From Coriobacteriia bacterium (lineage in GTDB: Bacteria; Actinomycetota; Coriobacteriia; Coriobacteriales; Eggerthellaceae): 64,000 bases of DNA. The first letter of the stretch is position 1, and each line of letters starts with the position of its first letter. The notes under the pieces were generated by a model. That model searched no databases. It saw nothing but the letters and a program-made list of their open reading frames with translations, and was not told where the DNA came from. Shown in pieces: positions 6,279 through 15,347 of this stretch. The position numbers and the translations under genes are program-made. The stretch lies in contig JAUMVJ010000006.1 of the NCBI GenBank assembly GCA_030530215.1, positions 1 to 64,000 of the forward strand, written 5' to 3'.

Positions 6279-8426
6279 ATGGCAAGCATTGATCATGACA
6301 CCGAACTGGAAGCCGATAAGGCCAGCTGCGAAGACACTATCTTCATCGAAGAGCAGGCGCACCTGAGCCAAACCTACGAGAAGCTGAAGGATATTGCCAA
6401 CGATGCCGCCCATTCCCTGGATGAACGACTGAAATCTGCACGAGGCGACAAGGTCAATATGCTCGATGAGCTGTTCGTCGACTTTGGCAACGGCGTGAAC
6501 CTTGAAACTTACGTCGAGTTCGAAGCCATGCACAAGATCATCGATGAATACAACCTGGCCAACGACATAGACGCCCAGAGGCTTGATACGGCAAACCTTC
6601 TTATGCGCAAACCCTATTTCGCCAAGGTGAGCCTGCAGCTGCGTCCCGGCGCACCCGCGCGCGACATCTATATCGGCACCGCGGGCATCACCGACGAGAA
6701 ACGACGCCACTTCATTGTCGATTGGCGCTCCCCCATCGCCGAGACTTATTACAACCAAGCCAACGGCAAAACCTCCTATACCGCAAACGGGCGAACAATC
6801 GAAGCCGAGCTTCTATGCCGCCGCCAGTTCGACATCGAGCGCGACAAGCTGAAGGCCTATTTCGATACCACCGTGGCCATCGAGGACCCGCTGCTATTGG
6901 CCTCGTTGGCGCGCGGACGCAACGACAAGCTCAGCGACATCACCGCGACCATCCAACGTGAGCAAAACACGGTCGTACGCCATGACGACGTTGATGTTCT
7001 TTTGGTCAACGGAATCGCCGGATCAGGCAAGACCAGCGTTCTTTTACAGCGCATAGCCTACCTGTTCTACCAGCAGCGCGAGAACTTAAGCCCACGCGAC
7101 GTCTACCTGATAACTCCCAACTCCGTCTTCCAGCGCTACATCGACAACGTGCTTCCCGACATGGGCGAGGAAAACCCGCAAACCCTTACCTGGGATGACC
7201 TTATGGCTACGCTCAAGCTCGACAATCGCGATCTTGGAAAGCAAGGAGGCGCAGAAGAGCTTCGCCTGATCGACGAGCTTCTACCCAGTCTTGTGCTAGA
7301 CGGCAGGGACTTTGCCGACCTTAAGGTTGACGACGAGGTGGTGCTTAGCGCGTCCACGGCACGCAACGCCTACCGGCAGTTCAAGTCCATCCCCGCTGGC
7401 CCGCATCATGCGGCCCTGACAGCAGACGAGCTTCATGAACGCCTGGCGCAGCGCATCAAGCGTCTTTCACGCAGCGAGGACACCTTTGATGCGATGATGG
7501 ACCTGGATCACGACGAAATGATGCGCATCTTCGGCATGCCCATCCAGCCAGCCAGCGAAACCGAGTTTCAGGATTACGCACTCACCTATCTAAAGGATCG
7601 CTATGCACCCATCGAAGAGGCGATCGAAAACGGTGGTTGGCTGCGCATCGACAGAATAGGTATGCGCATGCTCAAGAAGAAGGCCCTCAACAGCGCCGAA
7701 TGGCTCTACCTTAAGCTCGCACTTGCAGGAGGCAGCAAACGGAGCGCACGCTATATCATGGTGGATGAGGTGCAAGACTATTCCTGCGCTCAGCTAATGG
7801 TCTTGGCGCGCTACTTCAACAATGCACATTTCCTTTTGCTCGGCGACCCAAACCAAGCCATCAAAGACGGCACTGCAAGCTTCGACGAAATTCGTCAGAT
7901 CTTCAGCGCAGCGCGTGGCGAAGTTCATGAATGCCAGCTTATGACCAGCTACCGCTCAAGCCCCGAAATCACCAAACTCTTCACGGGGCTTATGCCTGCC
8001 GACGAACGCATCAAAACCTCCTCCATCCAACGCCCCGGATACGAGCCGAGCATCGAGGAATGCCTTGACACCGACGAGTATCAATCGGCCGTCCGAGCTG
8101 AAATCGAGCGCATGGACAAAGAGGTCGAGGGCCTGGCGGCTGTCATCGTTGCGGAAAAGAGCCGCGTGAAATGGATGGCAAAATGGCTCGACGACACCCC
8201 AGCGATCTTCCTCGACAAGCACGATGAGCTGCCCGAATCGGGCGTGCTGGTGATGGATGTTGCCCTGGCGAAAGGGTTGGAGTTCGAACAGGTGCTCGTA
8301 GCGGATGCGCAGCAGGAGGTCTACACAGGCGACGAGCTGTCGCGCTGCCGCCTCTACACCGCCCTAAGCCGCGCAACGCAGAAGGTAAGCGTCATCAGCC
8401 AAGGGCCGCTCACAAGCATGCTGTAG
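6279..8426 (+). CDS. HelD-like superfamily 1 helicase (RNA polymerase-associated)
   Basis: 715 aa. The N-terminal 240 residues include a charged helical stretch (residues about 15-55), which in HelD reaches into RNA polymerase channels, and the block FIVDWRSPIAETYYNQ. Walker A is NGIAGSGKTSVLLQRIAYLF near residue 244 and Walker B is YIMVDEVQDYSCAQL. Further UvrD-type motifs are LLGDPNQAIKDG, SYRSSPEI and the C-terminal LYTALSRATQKV. Gram-positive HelD frees stalled RNA polymerase using ATP; Escherichia coli helicase IV is a more distant relative. An SD GAAGGAA (6264-6270) precedes the ATG at 6279, so the in-frame ATG at 6237 is rejected. It stands between the tRNA terminator and sbcD. Confidence 0.85.
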   Translation: MASIDHDTELEADKASCEDTIFIEEQAHLSQTYEKLKDIANDAAHSLDERLKSARGDKVNMLDELFVDFGNGVNLETYVEFEAMHKIIDEYNLANDIDAQRLDTANLLMRKPYFAKVSLQLRPGAPARDIYIGTAGITDEKRRHFIVDWRSPIAETYYNQANGKTSYTANGRTIEAELLCRRQFDIERDKLKAYFDTTVAIEDPLLLASLARGRNDKLSDITATIQREQNTVVRHDDVDVLLVNGIAGSGKTSVLLQRIAYLFYQQRENLSPRDVYLITPNSVFQRYIDNVLPDMGEENPQTLTWDDLMATLKLDNRDLGKQGGAEELRLIDELLPSLVLDGRDFADLKVDDEVVLSASTARNAYRQFKSIPAGPHHAALTADELHERLAQRIKRLSRSEDTFDAMMDLDHDEMMRIFGMPIQPASETEFQDYALTYLKDRYAPIEEAIENGGWLRIDRIGMRMLKKKALNSAEWLYLKLALAGGSKRSARYIMVDEVQDYSCAQLMVLARYFNNAHFLLLGDPNQAIKDGTASFDEIRQIFSAARGEVHECQLMTSYRSSPEITKLFTGLMPADERIKTSSIQRPGYEPSIEECLDTDEYQSAVRAEIERMDKEVEGLAAVIVAEKSRVKWMAKWLDDTPAIFLDKHDELPESGVLVMDVALAKGLEFEQVLVADAQQEVYTGDELSRCRLYTALSRATQKVSVISQGPLTSML

Positions 8427-8593
8427 GCTCCCTTGCCCAATAGTTCACCGCCCGTCCATGCTATTAACCTCCGTTTAAACGCGGTCGCACCACACCAGCA
8501 AAACAGTTGAACGGAAAACGGCCCTGGTGTCTCACTCATCGCGAAAACACGCCACATATATACGAAATTCGATTGCTCCGAGAGGAATCGCGC

Positions 8594-9784
8594 ATGAAAT
8601 TCCTTCACCTATCTGATTTGCATATCGGCAAAATCGTCAACGGCTTCAACATGCTCGACGACCAGCGCTTTGCTCTTGAGGGAATACTGGACATCGCGAG
8701 CAACCGAAGGTTGAATGCCATCGTTGTCGCTGGCGATTTATACGACAAAGCGGCGCCAAGCGCCGAGGCGGTTCAGCTCGTCGACTGGTTCATCAGTGAG
8801 CTCGTAGCACGCAAAGTCAAGGTACTGGGCATCCCGGGCAACCACGATTCGGCCGAACGCGTGGCTTACGCTCAAAGCATTCTTGAAAAGCAGGAGGTTT
8901 ACTTCCCTCCCCTTTTCAACGGTCAAGTGCACAAAGTGGAACTCGAAGATGAGTTCGGACCGGTGAGCTTTTGGCTCATGCCCTTCCTTAAACCCGCACA
9001 GGTGCGCCCCTTCTTTCCCAACGAGGACATCCAAACCGACTACACGCGCGCACTCGAATGCGTGCTTTCAAGCTGCAAACTCGACCCGACTAAACGCAAT
9101 ATTCTTGTTGCCCACCAATTCGTCACCGCGCAGGGGCAGCAAACCGAACGCAGCGCATCCGAGCTAAATCTGGGTGGGCTCGATAACGTAGATGCCAGCG
9201 TTTTCAAAGCATTCGACTACGTTGCCTTGGGGCATACCCATCGGCCACAGCGCATTGGCCGCAACGAATGCCGCTACGCTGGCTCGCTCCTTAAGTATTC
9301 GATTTCGGAATCTAGGCAATCGAAGTCGGCCGTGCTTGTGGAACTCGGTCCAAAAGAGGCAAAGACGCCAGCGAACGAAAATAGCAGCTGCGTGAACTTC
9401 GAGCTCATCGAATACCCGATAAAACATGACCTGCGACAAATCAAAGGATGCCTGGCCGACCTGACCGACGAGTCGAAGCTGAATAAATCCCTGGATTACA
9501 TCCATGCCACGCTCACCGACGAGGTGCTGCCCCTTAATACGCAGGCGCGCTTGCGGACAATGTACCCCAATCTGATGTCGTTCAGTAAAGAGCAAGTGCC
9601 CTCCGAAAGCGCCAACAACAAGACATACGTTCAGGACGATGCGGCGACAATTAACCCCTCCGAGCTCTTCGCTAGTTTCTTTAAAGAACAAACAGGCAAG
9701 GAAATGAACGACGAACAAGCAAGCATCGCAGTAAAGTTCATGAACGAAAGCCAGCAAATAACTTCGACGGGCAAGGAGGCTTAA
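8594..9784 (+). CDS. sbcD: SbcD, nuclease subunit of SbcCD (Mre11-like)
   Basis: 396 aa. The metallophosphoesterase motifs are intact: HLSDLHIGK (D8, H10), GDLYD (47-51), GIPGNHDS, a histidine block HQFVTAQGQQ, and ALGHTHRPQ. The C-terminal part is the capping and SbcC-binding region. With SbcC it forms an ATP-dependent exo/endonuclease that opens hairpins and processes blocked DNA ends. An SD AGAGGAA (8581-8587) sits 6 nt before the ATG; the frame is open upstream to 8507 but without a ribosome site. Its stop is 5 nt before sbcC, so the two are translated together. Confidence 0.93.
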   Translation: MKFLHLSDLHIGKIVNGFNMLDDQRFALEGILDIASNRRLNAIVVAGDLYDKAAPSAEAVQLVDWFISELVARKVKVLGIPGNHDSAERVAYAQSILEKQEVYFPPLFNGQVHKVELEDEFGPVSFWLMPFLKPAQVRPFFPNEDIQTDYTRALECVLSSCKLDPTKRNILVAHQFVTAQGQQTERSASELNLGGLDNVDASVFKAFDYVALGHTHRPQRIGRNECRYAGSLLKYSISESRQSKSAVLVELGPKEAKTPANENSSCVNFELIEYPIKHDLRQIKGCLADLTDESKLNKSLDYIHATLTDEVLPLNTQARLRTMYPNLMSFSKEQVPSESANNKTYVQDDAATINPSELFASFFKEQTGKEMNDEQASIAVKFMNESQQITSTGKEA

Positions 9785-9789
9785 GACCA

Positions 9790-12700
9790 ATGAGACCGCT
9801 CAATCTCGTCATCAGCGCCTTCGGACCTTATGCAGGAAAAGTCGAGATCCCCTTGTCCAAATTCGGAAAAGGCGGACTGTACCTGATCTGCGGCGATACT
9901 GGAGCCGGCAAAACAACCATCTTCGACGCCATCAGCTTTGCTCTATACGGCGAGGCCTCGGACGGCGGCGGCAAGGACGGACGTGCAAGCAAAACGCTCA
10001 GAAGCGATTTCGCGGAGCCAGGAACGGCAACCTATGTGGAACTTGAGTTCGAGTTCCACGGTGAGCGTTACCTGATTCGTCGCAATCCCGAATACCTACG
10101 CCCCAAGACGCGCGGCACTGGGCTCACCAAGCAGGTATCAAACGTTGAGTTCCACCGACCCAATAAGCCGGTGCTCACGAAAGATGCCCCAGTTAAGAAT
10201 GCCATCATCGAGCTGCTCGGGATCGATCGCAACCAATTTTCGCAAATCGCGATGATCGCTCAGGGTGACTTCAGAAAGCTTCTGGTAGCCGACACCAAAG
10301 ATCGAAGCCAAATCTTCCGAAAGCTCTTCAACACCCTGCCTTACGGGCTTTTCTCCGAAAAGCTTGACGAAGAGCGCAAGGAACTTGAAGCCAACTTCTC
10401 CGACGCTAAAAGGGAAATCGTCAGCGCAGCGAAGAGCGCCGTTTTCACCGAGGGTAGCGATCGCGACCTTGAGCGCAAAGCACGGCTGGAAGAGGGATTG
10501 CTCATAGGTCCCTGGCTGAACAATGCCCTGGAAAAGCAAAGTGAAGAAGACGAAGCCCTAACGCTTGCTCTTGAGCAAAAGAAGCAAGCAGCTCAAAGCG
10601 CGAGCGATGAAGCAAAGCAGCTGATCACCCAGGCAAACACCCTGGAAAGCGCGCGCAAGAACCTGCTTTTAGCTCAGCAGCAGGAGCAAAAGCTCAGCGA
10701 GCAACTTCCCAAGGCAAAGGCAAAAGCGGATGAAGCCCAAGGAAACAAACCCCTAGAGGAAGAGCTTTCGTCCACAATCCTGAGCTTGGAGAAAAGCCTT
10801 CCCTTATTTGAGCGCCTGAATAGCATCGCGCACCAGCTCTCGGCTAACCAAAGCAGTCTTGAAGAGCTCCTGAAAAAGTCCGAGGAAGCAAAAATCGACA
10901 AGGCAAAAGCCCAATCGTCTCTCGAGGAACTTGAATTAAAAATCGAATCCCTTAAGGACGCTGATGTCCTTTTCGAGAGGGCAAAACAAGTCCTTAATCA
11001 GCACAAGGAAGCCGAAAACGCCGCAAAGGAGTACCTGGGCAAGCTTGAACGCCTGAATTCCTTGGAACATGAGCTCGAAAAGCTCTCCCGCGCACTTGAT
11101 GCAGCCGAAAAGGCCGCCCAATGCGCAAGCACGAAAGCAAACTCGGGAAAGCACGCCTGCGAGCAGATCGAAGCAAAGATAAACAAACTCCAGCCCGTCG
11201 AACGCATGCTGGAAAAAACAAAGAGCGAACTTGAGCGCCTAGATTCCGCAAAAACGCTCGTCACGATCAAGATAGAGGCTCGAGAAAATCTCGCTTCCGA
11301 TATCGAACGCGCCCAAACGCGTCATGCCCAAGAAGCGAATAAGCTACTAGAAGCAACCAGGATTTATGAACAAGCCCACGCCGAGCTTGTTCACCTGCAA
11401 AATCTCCAAAGCCTCGAGCTGGCTGGCGCCCTTGCAGCCAAGCTGGAGAATGATGCACCTTGCCCCGTGTGCGGCTCGACCGACCATCCTCATCCCGCAA
11501 GCTTCTCCGAAGCGGCACCAAGCCCCCTTGAACTCGAGGAAGCACAAGAAAAGGAAGAAGAGGCGCAGCGCGCCCGCAACAAGGCCAATGACGAGGCGGT
11601 TGCAGCAAAAGCCCACGTAAACACCCTTAACGAAAGATTCCAATCGATCGAAAAGAACGATGGCTCGCTCGACAAACTTGAAGATGAGCAGCACAAACTC
11701 GATGACTCCATCCTTAACGCCGAAGAAGAACTCGGTCGCCTAAAAGTGCAGACGCAAGATTTAAAGGCCCAGCGAGAAAAACTATCCGCCAAAAAAGAGG
11801 AGCTCGCCTGCGCAGAAGAAGAAAAAACGAAAGCGGAATCCGCGCTCAACAACGCAAAACTCCGTCTTGCGCAAGCTCAGGCAAGCCACCAAGAGCAAAA
11901 GGCGGTGCTTGAAAGCTCGAAAGCAAGCTACACCGAAAACTCGCTTGCCGAACTTGAGGCTAAAACCCGCAAAGCTGAAACCGTGCAAGAAAACGCTGAG
12001 GCAGACCTGCGCAAACGCACGGACGCAATAGCTCACCAAAGGAAAGAGAAAGATGCACTCGCCAAAATCGAGACCAAGTTTAATAAGCTGCAGGAAGCAA
12101 TCAACGGGGCAAGAAACAGCATCGCCCAAGATTCCGCGACAAAATCTGAAATCGAAAAGGCGCTCCCCTGCCAAAGCCTAGAAGAAGCGCAATCGCAGCT
12201 GAAGTTCGCGCGTGCCAAACGCGAAGAACTGAGGCTCGAACGCACCCAGGCGGAAGCCGAGCTTGAAAAACTTGAAAGGGAGCTTGCCCGCTGCAAGGAT
12301 GCCCAAGAAAACTGCCAGGAAATCTTAAGACACGCTTGTTCGATTGACGTCGAAACGCAAACCGAGCGACAGCGTATCGCCGAAAACGAGCTTGAACAAT
12401 ACGCTATGCAAGCCGAAGAACTCAGCTTCCGAAGAAAGACAAACGCTCAAGCCAAGGAACGGCTAAGCCGCGCGCTCGTAGCCTCGGAAGCTCTTGAGAA
12501 ACGCTATGCGCAAGTAAAAGAGCTCTCGGACGTCGCTAACGGAAAACTAACCGGACAGGCGCGCATAAGTTTCGAAACATATGTACAGGGAATCTACTTC
12601 GACCAGATCATCGCTGCCGCCAACAGGCGTCTGAGCAGCCTGACCCAAGGGCGCTACGAACTCCTGCGCGACACCAGCGGCGAAAGACACCAGGGACAAA

Positions 12701-13050
12701 CAGGCCTAGAGCTCAACGTGCTCGACAACTTCACCGGAAGGGCACGCAGCGCAAGCTCGCTTTCCGGCGGTGAGACTTTCCAAGCTTCCCTCTGCTTGGC
12801 ATTGGGGCTCTCCGACGTGGTGCAAGCCCACGCAGGCGGCATCCAGCTGGAAACTATGTTCATCGACGAAGGCTTCGGCTCCCTTGACCAAGAGGCGCTC
12901 AACGCCGCAATCGGCATGCTCTCCGGACTATCCAACGAGAACAAGCTCATCGGCATCATCAGCCATGTTGAAGAGCTGAAAGGCGCCATCGACCGCAAGA
13001 TAATCGTCAAACGCACACCGCTTGGCTCCAAGCTGCAAATGGAGTTTTAG
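9790..13050 (+). CDS. sbcC: SbcC, ATPase subunit of SbcCD (Rad50-like)
   Basis: 1086-aa SMC-like ATPase. Walker A GDTGAGKTT is at about 35-43. Two long coiled coils rich in Glu, Lys, Ala and Leu follow, with a CPVCGSTDH zinc hook near residue 558 at the apex. The ABC signature SLSGGETFQASL (about 990) and Walker B TMFIDEGFGSLD are near the C-terminus. The hook joins two molecules and the heads gate SbcD. The protein is complete. An AAGGAGG lies inside the end of sbcD. The last four bases overlap the convergent ackA stop, so the two transcription units meet head-on without a terminator. Confidence 0.94.
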   Translation: MRPLNLVISAFGPYAGKVEIPLSKFGKGGLYLICGDTGAGKTTIFDAISFALYGEASDGGGKDGRASKTLRSDFAEPGTATYVELEFEFHGERYLIRRNPEYLRPKTRGTGLTKQVSNVEFHRPNKPVLTKDAPVKNAIIELLGIDRNQFSQIAMIAQGDFRKLLVADTKDRSQIFRKLFNTLPYGLFSEKLDEERKELEANFSDAKREIVSAAKSAVFTEGSDRDLERKARLEEGLLIGPWLNNALEKQSEEDEALTLALEQKKQAAQSASDEAKQLITQANTLESARKNLLLAQQQEQKLSEQLPKAKAKADEAQGNKPLEEELSSTILSLEKSLPLFERLNSIAHQLSANQSSLEELLKKSEEAKIDKAKAQSSLEELELKIESLKDADVLFERAKQVLNQHKEAENAAKEYLGKLERLNSLEHELEKLSRALDAAEKAAQCASTKANSGKHACEQIEAKINKLQPVERMLEKTKSELERLDSAKTLVTIKIEARENLASDIERAQTRHAQEANKLLEATRIYEQAHAELVHLQNLQSLELAGALAAKLENDAPCPVCGSTDHPHPASFSEAAPSPLELEEAQEKEEEAQRARNKANDEAVAAKAHVNTLNERFQSIEKNDGSLDKLEDEQHKLDDSILNAEEELGRLKVQTQDLKAQREKLSAKKEELACAEEEKTKAESALNNAKLRLAQAQASHQEQKAVLESSKASYTENSLAELEAKTRKAETVQENAEADLRKRTDAIAHQRKEKDALAKIETKFNKLQEAINGARNSIAQDSATKSEIEKALPCQSLEEAQSQLKFARAKREELRLERTQAEAELEKLERELARCKDAQENCQEILRHACSIDVETQTERQRIAENELEQYAMQAEELSFRRKTNAQAKERLSRALVASEALEKRYAQVKELSDVANGKLTGQARISFETYVQGIYFDQIIAAANRRLSSLTQGRYELLRDTSGERHQGQTGLELNVLDNFTGRARSASSLSGGETFQASLCLALGLSDVVQAHAGGIQLETMFIDEGFGSLDQEALNAAIGMLSGLSNENKLIGIISHVEELKGAIDRKIIVKRTPLGSKLQMEF

Positions 13051-14291
13051 GCAAAGGCATCGGCGGGAAGATTGGTGGCGTCCTCTCCATTCACCAGGGC
13101 ATCCGTCTCGCGCGCGATACGCATTTCCTCGTCGGTGGTTACCACGCAGATCTTGATGGGGCTGTCGTCAATCGAGATGATGCGATTCATGCCAATGGCG
13201 CCCGACACATCGTTGCGCTCCTTGTCCAAGATCATCCCCATATGCGCAAGACCTGCGAAAATGAGCTCACGCAACTCCGTGGAGTTCTCGCCGATTCCCG
13301 CCGTCATTACCACGGCGTCCAACCGGCGCATGGTCGCGTAATAGGAGCCGATGGTTTTCTGAATTTTATACACGTACATATCGATGGCAAGCTGCGCATT
13401 CCCGTTGCCAAGCTTCGCCATTTGCAAGACTTCGCGCATATCAGAAGTGATACCCGTGATACCCAGCACGCCAGATTCTTTGTTGAGCACCGCGTCCATC
13501 TCGTCAAAACTCAAGTTCTCGCGGCGCATCAGATAGGTGACGATCGAAGGGTCGATGGAACCCGAGCGGGTGCCCATCATAATGCCGTCAAGCGGGGTGA
13601 AGCCCATCGAGGTGTCGATCGATTTACCGTGGTTTATGGCAGCAATCGAACCGCCGCTACCCAGATGGCAGGTGATCAGGCCTAGATCCTCAAGAGGGCG
13701 GCCAAGCAGGTTGGCAGCCTGTTGAGCCGCGTAACGATGGCTCGTGCCATGGGCTCCATATTTACGGATGTGATACTGCTCGTAATAACGCATGGGCAAA
13801 GGATACATATATGCCTTGGCGGGCATGGTTTGATGAAACGCGGTGTCGAACACGGCAGCCTGAGGCACGTCGGGCAAAAGCTTCCTCATGTGATCGATGC
13901 ACGCATCCGCAGGAGGGTTGTGCAGCGGGGCCAGAATCTCGCATTCTTTTATCAAACTCAAAGCTTCATCGTCGATAAGAATCGAACGATCGAAATGCTC
14001 GCCGCCGGACACCACGCGATTTCCGATGGCGTCGATCTCGCCGAGCGATGAAATGGGTGAGGCTTCATCTTCAACCAGAGCCTGCAGCAGCCATTCCAGA
14101 CACTCCTCGATCGAGGCCTTTTCAAGTGCCGCCTTTCGTTTTACGCCAGCCTCAAGAAAACGAAGTGTAAGATCCGTTTGCTCGGCCCCGATACGGTCGG
14201 CCAGGAATTTCATCCGCGAAATTTTCCCATCGGTTTCGATGAGCTGGCATTTCAGGGTAGAACTCCCCGCGTTGATAACCAGAACAAGCAT
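13047..14291 (-). CDS. ackA: Acetate kinase
   Basis: 414 aa. It interconverts acetyl phosphate + ADP and acetate + ATP, the last step of fermentative ATP formation. Family signatures are LVINAGSSTLKCQL at the N-terminus (first acetate/propionate kinase pattern), FDTAFHQTMP with the neighbouring PLPMRYYEQYHIRKYGAHGTSHRY (second pattern), GSGGSIAAI and TAGIGENS. The start is the ATG of MLVLVINAGSS, preceded by AAAGGGGG; the longer frame to 14360 has basic non-family residues. The pta gene that usually accompanies ackA is not in this window. It is convergent with sbcC, the stop codons overlapping by 4 bp. Confidence 0.95.
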   Translation of the reverse strand: MLVLVINAGSSTLKCQLIETDGKISRMKFLADRIGAEQTDLTLRFLEAGVKRKAALEKASIEECLEWLLQALVEDEASPISSLGEIDAIGNRVVSGGEHFDRSILIDDEALSLIKECEILAPLHNPPADACIDHMRKLLPDVPQAAVFDTAFHQTMPAKAYMYPLPMRYYEQYHIRKYGAHGTSHRYAAQQAANLLGRPLEDLGLITCHLGSGGSIAAINHGKSIDTSMGFTPLDGIMMGTRSGSIDPSIVTYLMRRENLSFDEMDAVLNKESGVLGITGITSDMREVLQMAKLGNGNAQLAIDMYVYKIQKTIGSYYATMRRLDAVVMTAGIGENSTELRELIFAGLAHMGMILDKERNDVSGAIGMNRIISIDDSPIKICVVTTDEEMRIARETDALVNGEDATNLPADAFA

Positions 14292-14528
14292 CTTTCCCCC
14301 TTTGTCAACACCGCACTTACGACCTTTGCGACGCTTGCCCCATGCTCGCAGCAGCATCATCGTGGAGCTTCGTACACCCGCAAAGAATCGTCCCTCATCG
14401 ACTTTCTTGTGCTTATTGTCGCACTAATCACGAGACGCGCGCTAATAAGGCCAGGCTTCCCTCAAAGCAGCCGGAGATAATCGAGCGTGATAGAATTCTT
14501 CTAATTGCGAATTACCGAGGAGGCACCC

Positions 14529-15332
14529 ATGGGTGAACAGCCTGCCAACAGCTGCACCGCAAGCGAAGCGCTCTTGAACTACATACAAAAGGGATTTCCT
14601 ATCGCCCCTAAGTGGAGCATCATCGCCTGCCTTGTCTTGCTGGCGATCTTCGTTTTCATCGGTACCCAAGATGCACAAGGGGCTGCATGGGTGAACAATT
14701 TCAATTCCTTCGCAGCAAGCACCGTTCAATCGTGGCGCAACCCTGCACTCACGCAGGTGATGTGCGCACTAAGCGTTATCGGAAGCGAATTGGGATCGAC
14801 GCTTATCGCCTTGGCGCTTGTCGTCTGGCTTGCCATCAGGCGCAGATGGGACGATTTCCTCTACTGCCTGGGCAACTATGCCGTGTTCCTGGCAATCTCG
14901 CAGGGTGCGAAGTTCATCTTCTGCACGCCCCGCCCCGTCGATCAGGCCATCGTCGAACTGCCCCTCACCTTTTCCTACCCCTCGGGGCATTCCGGCACCA
15001 GCCTGATGCTTGCCTTCATAATCTCGATGCTCGCCATCGTTTACTTTAGGAAGCGCGGAAAATCCGACACGGCAGGCATCGTCATCATGGTTGTTTTGGT
15101 ACTGCTGGCGCTTTGCGTCGCACTGTCGCGCGTCTATCTGGGCGTCCATTGGGGCATCGACCTTATTGGCGGCTGGTGCGTGGCCCTAGCCTGGGGGCTT
15201 CCCACCTTCACCTGGTTTGTCGGTCAATATCCACCAGCGCGCTTCCAAGGAGGCAGCGACCCTTACGGTGTCAAGGCCATCCAAGAAAAGCGCGCCGGTG
15301 GCAAAACCGACGACGAAGCTGCCGTCGAGTAA
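14529..15332 (+). CDS. PAP2-family membrane phosphatase
   Basis: 267-aa integral membrane protein. The three phosphatase signatures are present in order: KFIFCTPRPVD (K-x6-R-P type), YPSGHSGTS (PSGH) and SRVYLGVHWGIDLIGG (SR-x5-H-x3-D). A soluble N-terminal segment of about 35 residues is followed by several TM helices, and the C-terminal 35 residues are polar. Such enzymes act on phosphatidic acid, undecaprenyl pyrophosphate or phosphatidylglycerophosphate, and which one is not evident here. An SD GAGGAGG (about 14516-14522) fits the ATG at 14529. The 237 bp between this gene and ackA must hold both divergent promoters; no clear operator was seen. Confidence 0.88.
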   Translation: MGEQPANSCTASEALLNYIQKGFPIAPKWSIIACLVLLAIFVFIGTQDAQGAAWVNNFNSFAASTVQSWRNPALTQVMCALSVIGSELGSTLIALALVVWLAIRRRWDDFLYCLGNYAVFLAISQGAKFIFCTPRPVDQAIVELPLTFSYPSGHSGTSLMLAFIISMLAIVYFRKRGKSDTAGIVIMVVLVLLALCVALSRVYLGVHWGIDLIGGWCVALAWGLPTFTWFVGQYPPARFQGGSDPYGVKAIQEKRAGGKTDDEAAVE

Positions 15333-15347
15333 GCGCCCTATCGCTTA
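15330..15347. terminator. Small hairpin spanning two convergent stop codons
   Basis: TAAGCG and CGCTTA form a 6-bp stem with a 6-nt loop. The TAA of the PAP2 gene and the TAA of the convergent rlmKL gene form its two ends. It may end one or both transcripts, but it has no T tract. Confidence 0.3.
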